This document shows positions 1-8,643 of a stretch of 64,000 nt of DNA, piece by piece (within the stretch, counting starts at the first letter, position 1; every line of letters starts with the position of its first letter). Origin of the DNA: Neorhizobium sp. JUb45 (lineage in GTDB: Bacteria; Pseudomonadota; Alphaproteobacteria; Rhizobiales; Rhizobiaceae). The notes below the pieces were generated by a model. The model searched no databases. It saw only the letters and a program-made list of their open reading frames with translations, and was not told where the DNA came from. The stretch is taken from positions 62,001 to 126,000 of the forward strand of contig NZ_SLYW01000003.1 of assembly GCF_004343585.1 (NCBI RefSeq), written 5' to 3'. A program made the position numbers and the translations under genes.

Positions 1-1
1 G

Positions 2-844
2 TTTGGCGAAGACCGCGACGACAGTGCGCATTTCCAGCTTCATTGCGAAACCATAGCGTCGCGCAGCAGTGCCTATCATTGGGAAATCGGCCTGCACCGC
101 CATGAGCATTTTCTGCAATTTCTCTACATCTGGGATGGCTCCGGCGATGCCATGTTCGATGGCGCCACGAAGCCGCTCAAGCCACCCTGCGTGGTCTTCA
201 TCCCGCCCGGCCCCGTTCACGGCTTTCGTTTTTCGCAGGACATTGCCGGCCTTGTCATCACGGTCATGGCGGCGAAATTGCCATCCCTGCAGGCCGGTCG
301 AGAAGCACAGGTGATCCTGCTTGATGCATCCGGCCCCGACACCGTTTATCTGGACCAGACCTTTCATCGTATCGCTGAGGAGTATGATGCCGCACGACCG
401 GGTCGAACGACCATTCTCGACGCCTATCTTTCGGTCGTCGCCGGACTGGTTTTGCGATCGGACAGCCCTGCCTCCGCTTCAGCCGATATTGTGGTCGATG
501 ATGCACAACGTCATGTTATCGCTCTTAACGAATTGATCGGCCGCCATTTTCGCCAGCAGATGACAGCGGCGGAATATGCGGCGCGGCTCGGGCTCTCGCC
601 TACGCACCTCAACCGGGTCGTGCGAAGGGTCACGGGCATGACCGCCCACGATATGATCATCGGCCGCTCCATCGACGAAGCCAGGCGGGCGCTGGCACTT
701 ACCGGCGCTAGCATCCAGCACATTTCCGAAAACCTCGGATTTTCCGACGCCACCTATTTTTCCCGCTGCTTTCGACAGCGCACCGGCATGTCCCCAAGCG
801 ATTATCGACGGGCGCAACGATCTCAGCAGACAGATGCCGCGTGA
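2..844 (+). CDS. AraC-family transcriptional regulator, 5' end cut by window edge
   Basis: The reading frame is open from the first complete codon of the window to a TGA, so the true start lies upstream. The N-terminal part has a cupin-like ligand-binding look (HRHEHFLQFLYIW, then IPPGPVHGF). The C-terminal ~100 residues form an AraC/XylS double helix-turn-helix: RLGLSPTHLNRVVRR is the first HTH and ISENLGFSDATYFSRCFRQ the second, followed by the usual GMSPSDYR. The layout resembles PobR/PobC-type regulators of aromatic-acid genes, but no target gene is visible, so the inducer is unknown. The family call is firm; the role is not. Confidence 0.88.
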   Translation, partial: FGEDRDDSAHFQLHCETIASRSSAYHWEIGLHRHEHFLQFLYIWDGSGDAMFDGATKPLKPPCVVFIPPGPVHGFRFSQDIAGLVITVMAAKLPSLQAGREAQVILLDASGPDTVYLDQTFHRIAEEYDAARPGRTTILDAYLSVVAGLVLRSDSPASASADIVVDDAQRHVIALNELIGRHFRQQMTAAEYAARLGLSPTHLNRVVRRVTGMTAHDMIIGRSIDEARRALALTGASIQHISENLGFSDATYFSRCFRQRTGMSPSDYRRAQRSQQTDAA

Positions 845-912
845 ACATTCGCACCGCTTGTTAACCTTTTTCATTGCTCCGCCCCGAAAATGCCATGCGC
901 ATGGATCGAATT

Positions 913-938
913 GGCGATGGATTCGTTAACGGATCGCC
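913..938. promoter_or_regulatory. Inverted repeat upstream of the DUF992 gene
   Basis: GGCGAT (913-918) and ATCGCC (933-938) are exact inverted arms around a centre that is itself partly palindromic (ATTCGTTAACGGAT). It lies about 60 bp before the DUF992 start. It could be a regulator site or a leader hairpin. No -35/-10 pair stands out nearby. Confidence 0.25.
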
Positions 939-996
939 AGCTTGTCTCATCGCCGGAATGAAGATGGCGGCAACAGGGATTTTTAAGGAGACTGAC

Positions 997-1524
997 ATGA
1001 AGAAGATTATCGCCTTGGCACTCGCCGCCACACCGGTCCTCGCCAGCGCCGGCGCTGTTTATGCCGCCGATGTTGTGCGTGCAGAACGCCCCGTCGTCGT
1101 TGAGGAAGGCGCTCGCAACGGCGTCAAGATCGGCTATCTTGATTGCAACATTGCCGGTGGCGCAGGGTATGTGCTCGGTTCCGCCAAGGAAGTCGACTGC
1201 GTATTCAAGTCGACCATCGACGGCGAGCCGCTCGACCACTATTCCGGCGCGATCCGCAAGCTGGGCGTCGATATCGGCTTCACAACCCGCAGCCGCCTGA
1301 TATGGGCCGTCCTTGCCCCGACAGCCGGTTATCACCATGGTTCGCTCGGCGGCATCTATCAGGGCGCCACGGCTGAAGTGACGGCAGGTGCGGGCATCGG
1401 TGCAAACATTCTGGTGGGCGGCACGACCGGCTCGATCCATCTGCAGACGGTTAGCGTCACAGGCCAGCTTGGACTCAACGTCGCAGCGACCGGCACTTCG
1501 ATGACGCTGGCGTCGGTCAACTAA
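997..1524 (+). CDS. DUF992 family secreted protein
   Basis: This 175-residue protein starts at the ATG preceded by AAGGAG with good spacing (984-990). A longer in-frame start at 874 has no ribosome binding site and would bury the signal peptide. Residues 1-23 are a signal peptide (MKKIIALALAATPVLASAGA, cleavage near VYAA). The rest is a glycine/alanine-rich beta-type domain with the conserved features of DUF992: a VKIGYLDC cysteine segment near residue 50, a DCVF segment, and GGIYQGATAEVTAGAG followed by GANILVGG. DUF992 proteins are common in Rhizobiales and have no assigned function; a periplasmic or surface location is likely. It is followed by a clear terminator and so is probably transcribed alone. 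Confidence 0.85.
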   Translation: MKKIIALALAATPVLASAGAVYAADVVRAERPVVVEEGARNGVKIGYLDCNIAGGAGYVLGSAKEVDCVFKSTIDGEPLDHYSGAIRKLGVDIGFTTRSRLIWAVLAPTAGYHHGSLGGIYQGATAEVTAGAGIGANILVGGTTGSIHLQTVSVTGQLGLNVAATGTSMTLASVN

Positions 1525-1548
1525 ACCGAAGGACACTGTCCTTCTATC

Positions 1549-1585
1549 AAATGGCGCAAATCCGCTTGGGTTTGCGCCATTTTTC
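1549..1585 (+). terminator. Rho-independent terminator after DUF992 gene
   Basis: The stem AAATGGCGCAAA / TTTGCGCCATTT encloses a ~10-nt loop and runs into a T-rich tail. It sits 25 bp past the DUF992 stop codon. Confidence 0.85.
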
Positions 1586-1740
1586 ATTGTGTTCCACGGG
1601 TTTACCAAGATCTCTTGTTGAAAGCCGCTCCGTTGCAGATATCTTCATGCGACCGCAAAGCGAACGACCGCATCAGGCTTGAAGCGATAGGGAATTGTCC
1701 TGTTTGCTGAGGCCCCATCCGTTGGAATTTTGGAGCAAGC

Positions 1741-2757
1741 ATGACCGAGACCGCCGTTACCCTCTCTTATGCCGATCTTGTTACCCTGCTCGAACAGATT
1801 TTTGTGAGAAACGGAGTGTCGGAGCAAAACGCGGCAATCCTGGCTGAAAACTGTGCGGGCTGCGAACGTGACGGCTCCCTCAGCCATGGCATATTTCGCA
1901 TGGCCGGGTACGTTTCATCGCTCAAAAGCGGCTGGGTGGATGGCACGGCGGTAGCGGAGGTCGAGGATGTCGGCCCGGCATTCGTGCGTGTGGATGCAAA
2001 GGGCGGGTTTACCCAGCCGGCAATGCTTGCCGCACGGCCATTGCTGATCGAGAAGGTCAAGGCAAACGGCGTCGCCGTTCTTGCCATCCGCCGGTCACAC
2101 CATTTCAGCGCGCTGTGGCCCGATGTCGAACCATTTGCCGAAGAGGGTTTTGTGGCGCTCAGCGTCGTCAACAGCATGGCCTGCGTTGTGCCGCATGGCG
2201 GCAAAAAAGCGGTTTTCGGCACCAATCCGGTCGCTTTCGCCTCGCCGCGCGCGGGTGCTGCCCCCTTCGTCTTCGATCAGGCATCGTCAGCGATCGCCCA
2301 TGGCGATGTACAGATTGCAGCACGCTCCGGCCATGACCTCAAACCCGGCATGGGTGTCGATCGGGATGGTCAGCCGACCAATGATCCGAAGGAAATTCTG
2401 GACGGCGGCGCGCTTCTGCCGTTTGGCGGACATAAGGGCAATTCGATCGCGCTGATGGTGGAAATCCTCAGTGCCGCGCTCACCGGCGGATATTTTTCCG
2501 GCGAATTCGACTGGAGCGGCCACAAGGGCGCTCAGACGCCGTTCACCGGCCAGTTTTTTATCGTCATCGATCCGGCACGCGGCGGCAATGACGTGTTTGC
2601 CGAACGGGTCGCCGGCATCTGCGATCTGGTGCTGGACGCCGGCCAGGAACGACTTCCCGGCGAGCGCCGCCACATTACCCGCGCCAAGGCGGAGAAGGAC
2701 GGCATTCCGCTGTCTCGCGAAAATTACGAGAAGCTGAAGGCATTGGCCGAAGCCTGA
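1741..2757 (+). CDS. dpkA: Delta1-piperideine-2-carboxylate / delta1-pyrroline-2-carboxylate reductase (Ldh_2 family)
   Basis: This 338-residue protein belongs to the malate/L-lactate dehydrogenase (Ldh_2) family and closely matches Pseudomonas DpkA as I recall it. DpkA reduces the cyclic imines formed from D-lysine, D-proline or hydroxyproline with NADPH, giving L-pipecolate or L-proline in the cytosol. Supporting motifs are DGSLSHGIFR (His49 region), RSHHFSALWPDVEPFAE, the NSM..VVPHGG..AVFGTNP segment, SSAIAHGDVQIAAR, LDGGALLPFGGHKG, and QERLPGERR near the C-terminus. It is a single gene, convergent with the M16 protease gene, with no obvious terminator in the 52-bp gap. The substrate could instead be another 2-keto or imino acid, but the DpkA-specific segments make that name likely. 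Confidence 0.85.
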   Translation: MTETAVTLSYADLVTLLEQIFVRNGVSEQNAAILAENCAGCERDGSLSHGIFRMAGYVSSLKSGWVDGTAVAEVEDVGPAFVRVDAKGGFTQPAMLAARPLLIEKVKANGVAVLAIRRSHHFSALWPDVEPFAEEGFVALSVVNSMACVVPHGGKKAVFGTNPVAFASPRAGAAPFVFDQASSAIAHGDVQIAARSGHDLKPGMGVDRDGQPTNDPKEILDGGALLPFGGHKGNSIALMVEILSAALTGGYFSGEFDWSGHKGAQTPFTGQFFIVIDPARGGNDVFAERVAGICDLVLDAGQERLPGERRHITRAKAEKDGIPLSRENYEKLKALAEA

Positions 2758-2809
2758 CAATCAACGCTGCAGCGCCACGCCCGATGCAAATTTCCTCAGG
2801 ATCGTACAA

Positions 2810-5569
2810 TCATAGCGGCTGTCTGGGCGCTTGTGTCAGGATCGCCACGTTATCCGTTCTGAACACGGCGGCAGCATTTTCCTGCAGCATCTGGTCGGTC
2901 AGGCTGTCGGCCAATCCTCCCATCCGCGTCAGATAACCGGCATCGCCATAGCGTTTATAGCTCAGCGCCAGCCGTCGCAGCCAGGTGTTCGGGTCCGAAA
3001 GCCGTCCAGATTCCGCAAACTCGATATCCGAGCGGATGCGTGCCGTATCAGTCTGCCGCGCGTATTCCGGCATGTTCCTGAGGACGGCAAGTGCTGCCTC
3101 CGCTAGTTCCTTTGCCCTTTCCGGAGCGCAGTAGAATGACAGGCTGCCGATGGCGCGATTGCTATCCGTATCCAGTTCCAACTCGAATTGCAGGGTATAG
3201 ATACCCGCCAGCCGGTACCGCAGCTCGTTTTTCAATGCCTGCTGCGCGACGGGCGTCAGAGCGGAGACAAGAAAACTTGCCTCCGGCGTCCAGTTCATCG
3301 GCGTGAAGAAGGAGAGCTGTACGCGGGCACGATCTTTTCCGGCACCTTCACTTTCCGCAATACGAACACCTTCGGCCTGCAAAAGCGGTTCCGGTGTCAG
3401 AGCCACGCCACGCGGCACGGCGCCAATCACACCGGCAAAGGCATCGCGTATGGCGGCATCCGGCGCCGGTCCAACAGCAAACCATGTGACGCGCTGCGAC
3501 AGCAAAGCCCTGGCCGCTGCCTCGAAATGTTCGGCAGAGACGGATGGGGTAGAGCTAGCCGCGCCTTCGACCTCATCCTTTCCGTACAGAAGCCGGGAAT
3601 AGCTATCGTCGCGACCATCGAGCGACACTCGGTCCTCCTCGACGGCATTGACGGCTTCTTCCCGAACGGTACCGAAAGCGACATCTCGCGCATAACGCTC
3701 GAGCATTTCCGGCAGATTTGCGGGTTTGGCGGCAATGGCGACATCCAGCATGCCGGCCTTGAGCGCATAACTCCAATGCCCGCCGTTCGATTGCGCCGAG
3801 TTCCAGACGTCATACTGATCCTGCGTCCAGAAGCGATATCCGCTCTGCGTCCACAGTTGCAGGGCAATCTGTGAGGTGGCGCTGCCGTATTCGGCATTCA
3901 TGAAACCAACCGCCGATTGCCCGGACAGATAGGTTTTTGCGTCCGGCGTATCCCTGACCAGCCAAACAACCCGGTCGCCATTGGAAAGTGTCCATTCGCG
4001 AACCTCGGGTGATGTCCGGTGTTCCTGCGATACAATCGTTCCAGTGCGCGCCACCTGCACATCAGCCGGCCATTGTGGAACGGTTGCGGTTTCGTCTTTC
4101 GCGCTTGTCTTCAAGGCCGGCAATTGCGCAAGCACGGCGCGTGCCGACAATTCGTCCCGCATGGCCTCTATTTCGGCGGCCATTGGTGCGCTACGCGTTT
4201 TACCGCCCGGCAGCTGGTAGAACACGACCTGATCCGGCGCCGCGAGCATTTCCCGCATCCGTGCCTGCAAACCCTCAAACGTGATGCTGGCCAGAAGTTC
4301 CTTCGTGCGTTCCGCCCTTCGCGCCGGATCGTCGAGAACGGACCCCATCAGCACGGCGGAGGTGATGCGATCCTCCCATTCGGCATAGGTTCGCTGGCTG
4401 GCGGCTTCTATATTGGCTTCATTCACGCGGCGGGCCGAAGCCATGGCGGCATCGAATGCCTTCTGCGAGATGCCCTCGCGCCGCAAGCGCTCGACCGCTT
4501 CCAGCAGGATCGACAGGGCAACATCATGGTCTTGACCCGACGCATTGAAGGCCAGGATCAACCGGCGTTCTGTCGTCTCCTGCGCCACGAAACCGAGGCT
4601 TTTGACCGTGTCGGCGTAATGCGGTGACTGCGCCTGAATGGCATCGCGGATCAGCCGGGTGAGCAGATATTTCTGCAGATAGGCAAATTGCCCCTCCTCG
4701 CTGCTGCGCTCGGGCATTGCCATGCGGAATGCGTATGTCGTCTGCGATGACGAACCGGCTGGGTCCTGAACCAGACCTGCCGTCAGGCTTTCTTTCAGCG
4801 GAAGCTCGACATAAGGGCGGGCCGGCTTTGGCTTTTTGGGCGCATTTCCGAAAAGGCGGCGGATTGCCGCTTCTGCCGAGACGCGGTCTATCCGGCCCGA
4901 AACGATCAAGGTCATGTTGGAGGCGGTATAAAATTGTTCGTAGAAGGCGCGGATATCCTCGATCGATGCCGCCTCGATGCCCTCGCGTGTGCCGATCGTC
5001 GGTCGATCGACGTAACGCGAGCCAACGCGCAAAACCGCCTTCTTCTGGCGGCTGATCCTATCCGCGGCGCTATCGCCCTGCCGCAACTCCTCCAGAATGA
5101 CAAAACGCTCCTTTGCCCAATCCTCGGCACGCAGTTCGGCGCCGAACGCCAGGTCCGCCGCCAATGCCAGCGATTGCGAAAGGTCCAGCGCATCGTCGGG
5201 TCGGGTGCGGATCATGTATTGCGTTTCGGTCTCGCGCGTTACCGCGTTGACCTGAACACCCTGGCGCCAGCCGATCTCCTGAATGTAGCGATGAATGCTT
5301 TGCGGATGCGCGCGGTTTGACTGGAAGACCATGTGCTCCAGCATATGTGCGGCACCGCTCGGCCGATCCTCATCGACCGAACCTGCATGGACGACAAGCC
5401 GGATATTGAACGGGTCTTCGGGCTTGCCGCTATCGTGCAGGATATAGTTCAGGCCGTTATCGAGCGTGCCGCGGGTGAGACGAGGATCCCACTGCGCCTC
5501 GCCGGCGGTGACCGGCAGGGCGATGGCGACGAACAGCAGGAAGGCGAAAAGGCGGGTCATAACTGGCAT
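2810..5569 (-). CDS. Periplasmic M16 zinc metalloprotease (FusC/PqqL-like)
   Basis: A ~919-residue protein with a signal peptide (MTRLFAFLLFVAIALPVTAG) followed by two M16 halves. The inverted zinc motif HMLEH lies at about residues 75-79, and the third ligand is the Glu of ILEEL (~160). The second half has no HxxEH but keeps a substrate-clamp-like segment (LRYRLAGIYTLQ), as in other two-half M16 enzymes. Length and layout match FusC of Pectobacterium and E. coli PqqL, periplasmic proteases paired with TonB receptors. The chosen ATG is 2 nt past the receptor stop; a second ATG at 5560 is equally possible. The gene is last in the sigma-FecR-receptor-protease order and is probably translationally coupled to the receptor. 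Inferred job: degrade the protein or peptide imported by that receptor. Confidence 0.87.
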   Translation of the reverse strand: MPVMTRLFAFLLFVAIALPVTAGEAQWDPRLTRGTLDNGLNYILHDSGKPEDPFNIRLVVHAGSVDEDRPSGAAHMLEHMVFQSNRAHPQSIHRYIQEIGWRQGVQVNAVTRETETQYMIRTRPDDALDLSQSLALAADLAFGAELRAEDWAKERFVILEELRQGDSAADRISRQKKAVLRVGSRYVDRPTIGTREGIEAASIEDIRAFYEQFYTASNMTLIVSGRIDRVSAEAAIRRLFGNAPKKPKPARPYVELPLKESLTAGLVQDPAGSSSQTTYAFRMAMPERSSEEGQFAYLQKYLLTRLIRDAIQAQSPHYADTVKSLGFVAQETTERRLILAFNASGQDHDVALSILLEAVERLRREGISQKAFDAAMASARRVNEANIEAASQRTYAEWEDRITSAVLMGSVLDDPARRAERTKELLASITFEGLQARMREMLAAPDQVVFYQLPGGKTRSAPMAAEIEAMRDELSARAVLAQLPALKTSAKDETATVPQWPADVQVARTGTIVSQEHRTSPEVREWTLSNGDRVVWLVRDTPDAKTYLSGQSAVGFMNAEYGSATSQIALQLWTQSGYRFWTQDQYDVWNSAQSNGGHWSYALKAGMLDVAIAAKPANLPEMLERYARDVAFGTVREEAVNAVEEDRVSLDGRDDSYSRLLYGKDEVEGAASSTPSVSAEHFEAAARALLSQRVTWFAVGPAPDAAIRDAFAGVIGAVPRGVALTPEPLLQAEGVRIAESEGAGKDRARVQLSFFTPMNWTPEASFLVSALTPVAQQALKNELRYRLAGIYTLQFELELDTDSNRAIGSLSFYCAPERAKELAEAALAVLRNMPEYARQTDTARIRSDIEFAESGRLSDPNTWLRRLALSYKRYGDAGYLTRMGGLADSLTDQMLQENAAAVFRTDNVAILTQAPRQPL

Positions 5570-5571
5570 GC

Positions 5572-8481
5572 TTAGAACGTCGCCTTTGCACCGACCCAAA
5601 AGGTGCGACCGATTACCCACGGCCTTGTATCCGAGGTTTTGCCGTTGCCGATCTGATCGAAAACGTTCTCGACCCGCACATTGAAGCTCAGGCCGGCATT
5701 ATCCTTTTTGTAGACCTCATAGCTTGCTGCAAGATCGAAGGTCATAAGCGATTTGAAATCGAAATCTTCGTAAATGGAATGCTGTTTGCCGTCGACCGAG
5801 ATCGTGTCTTCCGTATCGAGCGCGGCCGTATAAGCCAGATTGTAGTTAGCCGTAACATCCAGTTTCAATGCATCGTCGAGCCAGCTGCTTGATAGCCCCG
5901 TCTGAAAACGGACAGGAATATCCATGTTTCCGGTCACAACGCTGAAGCCCGCCTTCGAGTAGGATTGCCCCTTGTAATAGATGTAATCGTCCTCGAACGA
6001 ATCCTCATAATAGCTGTCGTTGGAAACTTCGCGCTTTGACCATGTCACCGATGCATTGAAGAGCAAGGCATCAAGCCCTGGCAATTCAGGTGCCTTCAAC
6101 TCTTTTGAATATTCTGCAGACACTGACTGATATGCGCCGGTACCATTGTTGGTCAGCGTGTAGCTGTTGCCTGATTTGTCAGAAGCAAACTGGTCTTTGG
6201 AGCGCCGGTCCATGAAGCGCAAACGCCATTGACCTCCCAGAAGCGGTTCAATTCCAGATAAGCCGACAGTGAACTCGTCGGTATAGGGTGTATCAAGACC
6301 CGTGGCCGAGCTGGTGAAATAAGTTTCAGCAAGCTCTTTCCAGTTTTCTTCGGCGGGTTTAAGGATGTTGCGGGTGGATGTCACCGGCCGTGGTTGGCGC
6401 TCACGGATGGCATAGGCAAGGCTCTGGGCATTATAATAACGGTTGGCCCCTAGTGAGATCGAAAAATCCTGCCATGGCGTAATGGTTGCGACCACACGCG
6501 GCGCCAGGTCGACGTTTTTCATGTAATCGTCATAGCTTACCCGCCCGCCAGCCCTAAGGTTGAACCATTCCCAAGTCTGTTCCACTTCGGCATAAGCGCT
6601 GAACTGGTTGAGCTTTGCGTCGACGTCAAATGCCTTGTAGACAGTCTTGTTGCTGGCATATTGCTCTTCGTTGCATTCTTCGGTCGTTTTGCAAACGAAA
6701 CCAGTGACGCCTGCTTCTCCTTTTGAGGTGTAAACACCGTAATAAGTCGCGTCTTCGGGTCGGCGGCGATATGCGTCCGTGTGGACGTATTCGCCACCCA
6801 GCTTGAAAGAGCCGTTCCCGACATCGCCGGACAGGTCCTGCGACCATGTCAACTGTTCCTGTCCCTGCTCCTTGTCGCCGGTGGCACCATCATAGCAGAT
6901 CGTCGTCGTCGTAATTCCGGGAGGAGTACGGCACCAGTCGGAGATACCTGACAATTCTGTAGCTTCAAATAACTTCCGGTTAGACCGGTAAAATGTCTGC
7001 TTGTAAGCGCGGGCAACATTGCCGTTCATATCGTTGATATTGTCCGACGTGCCATATCCCAGCTTGGACTCAAGCCTGACGTTCGAAAGCGCCATGCCGG
7101 CAAGGTCGAAATCCGAAAATTCATAATCGTGTTGCAGCTTGGTATTCAGTCCCTGCGCGATCTGGTCGATCCGCATGTTGCGCCAGCTCGCGTATTCCCA
7201 CGCCTGCACGTAATCGGTGTAAACACCTTCCAGCGTGAAATCACCGAGGTCGGTCGTGGCCTTGATTTGCGCCCTGTAGAATTCATTCTGGGCTTCCTCT
7301 CCGACGCGCTGACTCTCGCTATACTGATAGTCCTTGTCTTTTTCTGTCACCGCTGTCTGGCAGCTATACTGACCCAAGATCGCGATGTTGTCGGTGATCG
7401 GCCCGCTGATGGAAATGGCCTGCCGTCGCTTCAGGTAATCCGGCGTGGCGACACCGGTCGGGTTCAGGCCGCTTTTCGATGCAACATGATATCCGGTCCA
7501 GTCGCTGGTGGTGAAGTCGGTACTAACGCTGCCGGTCCAGCGATCGGTAGACACCTGCTGCATTCGATAGGACACCACGCCACCCTGAAAATTGCCGTAA
7601 ACGGCGGAGGCATTGCTGTCGATAACCGTCACATCCTGCAGGAAATCGGTGGGCACATACACAGACTGTGAATGAAGGCCGAAAAAACGTTCCTGGGCGG
7701 GAGGGCTTCCCCTATCGAGGTCATCAAGCTCTGCACCCGTGCCAAATTCTTCGCTGCCTGTCACCGTGTTGATGGCCATGCCTTCAAGAAGAAAATTGTT
7801 CTCGTAGACACGCCCGCCGGCAATAGACACTTCACGCGGCTTCAGATCGATCACATCCTGATCCGACACGCCCGCATCGTCGTCGACATCGTTCTGGTAC
7901 TGCACGTTCGGCAGGTTGCGCAGAATATCATTGGCATCGTTTCCGGCAGAGCGGGCGACGATCTGGCCGGCGGCAATGGTCGTCGTGCCGGTGTCGGAAA
8001 CGCTGTCGGTGCCGAGGTAAACGCCCTTGTTGGTGCCATCGACGGTGATCGTGCCGAGAACCGTGCTGTCACCGCCATCGACTGCGGTTGCAGCGTCCGC
8101 TTCGCCGATCAGCGCAACAGTTTCCGGCCCGGTAACGCGCATACTGATACCAGTGCCGGCAAGCATTGCCCCCAATGCCGCCTCAGGTGCCATCCGGCCG
8201 GAAATGGCACTCGATGATTTATTCTGCAAAAGGGCTGCCGGATAACCGACCTGCCAGCCGGTAGCGCGGATGAATGCCTTGATAGCAGCGGTCAGCGGCT
8301 GGGCGGGAATAGCAAAGGAAATATCCCGGCGGGCCGTCGCTGCTGGTTTGGCAGTTTGTGCAGACGAAATCCCCGGAGTAACCAGAATGATCGCCGAAGA
8401 AGTCAACAAAATCGCAAGCTTCTTGCCAACCTTCGCGCCGTGAGCCCCCGCCCCGCGCTTCAACCCCGCCTGCAATGCCAT
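5572..8481 (-). CDS. TonB-dependent outer-membrane receptor with N-terminal STN signalling domain
   Basis: A ~969-residue FecA-type transducer. A signal peptide (to ~residue 41, ending SSAQ) is followed by an STN domain (~52-117, RRDISFAIPAQPLTAAIKAF), a TonB-box-like stretch (GTITVDG, ~133), a plug domain (NDANDILRNLPNV, VYGNFQGGVVSYR) and a beta-barrel ending in aromatic F (AKATF). Extracellular loops hold several cysteines (CRTPP..ICYDG; CKTTEEC), possibly disulfide-bonded. I chose the ATG at 8481 because CAGGAG lies 6 nt before it; ATGs at 8487 and 8508 are further upstream, and the latter lies inside a hairpin. An STN domain means ligand binding is signalled to the FecR protein. The ligand is unknown: a downstream protease argues for a protein or peptide rather than a siderophore. 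An ECF-type promoter lies upstream. Confidence 0.92.
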   Translation of the reverse strand: MALQAGLKRGAGAHGAKVGKKLAILLTSSAIILVTPGISSAQTAKPAATARRDISFAIPAQPLTAAIKAFIRATGWQVGYPAALLQNKSSSAISGRMAPEAALGAMLAGTGISMRVTGPETVALIGEADAATAVDGGDSTVLGTITVDGTNKGVYLGTDSVSDTGTTTIAAGQIVARSAGNDANDILRNLPNVQYQNDVDDDAGVSDQDVIDLKPREVSIAGGRVYENNFLLEGMAINTVTGSEEFGTGAELDDLDRGSPPAQERFFGLHSQSVYVPTDFLQDVTVIDSNASAVYGNFQGGVVSYRMQQVSTDRWTGSVSTDFTTSDWTGYHVASKSGLNPTGVATPDYLKRRQAISISGPITDNIAILGQYSCQTAVTEKDKDYQYSESQRVGEEAQNEFYRAQIKATTDLGDFTLEGVYTDYVQAWEYASWRNMRIDQIAQGLNTKLQHDYEFSDFDLAGMALSNVRLESKLGYGTSDNINDMNGNVARAYKQTFYRSNRKLFEATELSGISDWCRTPPGITTTTICYDGATGDKEQGQEQLTWSQDLSGDVGNGSFKLGGEYVHTDAYRRRPEDATYYGVYTSKGEAGVTGFVCKTTEECNEEQYASNKTVYKAFDVDAKLNQFSAYAEVEQTWEWFNLRAGGRVSYDDYMKNVDLAPRVVATITPWQDFSISLGANRYYNAQSLAYAIRERQPRPVTSTRNILKPAEENWKELAETYFTSSATGLDTPYTDEFTVGLSGIEPLLGGQWRLRFMDRRSKDQFASDKSGNSYTLTNNGTGAYQSVSAEYSKELKAPELPGLDALLFNASVTWSKREVSNDSYYEDSFEDDYIYYKGQSYSKAGFSVVTGNMDIPVRFQTGLSSSWLDDALKLDVTANYNLAYTAALDTEDTISVDGKQHSIYEDFDFKSLMTFDLAASYEVYKKDNAGLSFNVRVENVFDQIGNGKTSDTRPWVIGRTFWVGAKATF

Positions 8482-8500
8482 TCCCATCTCCTGAACGCCC

Positions 8501-8525
8501 CCTGCCATCCGTCATGGATGGCAGG
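8501..8525 (-). other. Perfect hairpin in the receptor mRNA leader
   Basis: Arms CCTGCCATCC and GGATGGCAGG (10 bp) flank a 5-nt loop. It lies about 20 nt upstream of the chosen receptor start and covers an alternative ATG at 8508. A second, weaker hairpin (GAGCC-N4-GGCTC) lies at 8548-8561. They may shape translation or mRNA stability; neither has a T-tail, so termination is unlikely. Confidence 0.55.
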
Positions 8526-8602
8526 CATTTATCGTCACCAAGCCGCTGAGCCCCTCGGCTCAACGGTTGCCTGCCGTCATGCAACAGGCCTCAGTAGCGT
8601 TC

Positions 8603-8634
8603 GACGTGCGAGGTCGATCGATCTCACAAAAAAA
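8603..8634 (-). promoter_or_regulatory. Putative ECF-sigma promoter of the TonB receptor gene
   Basis: On the minus strand TTTTTTTGTGAGA is followed after exactly 15 nt by CGTC. The same pair with the same spacing occurs upstream of the fecR-like gene. CGTC is a frequent -10 core for ECF sigma factors, so the T-tract/GTGAGA element would be the -35. Predicted transcripts start near 8595, giving a ~115-nt leader that contains the hairpins. It begins just past the fecR-like stop. Confidence 0.7.
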
Positions 8635-8643
8635 GTTGAGAAT

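Noticed and set aside
1799-1828. TTTTTGTGAGA on the plus strand, like the ECF -35 box
   Set aside because: It lies inside dpkA, and the position 15 nt downstream reads CAAA instead of CGTC, so it lacks the second half of the promoter.
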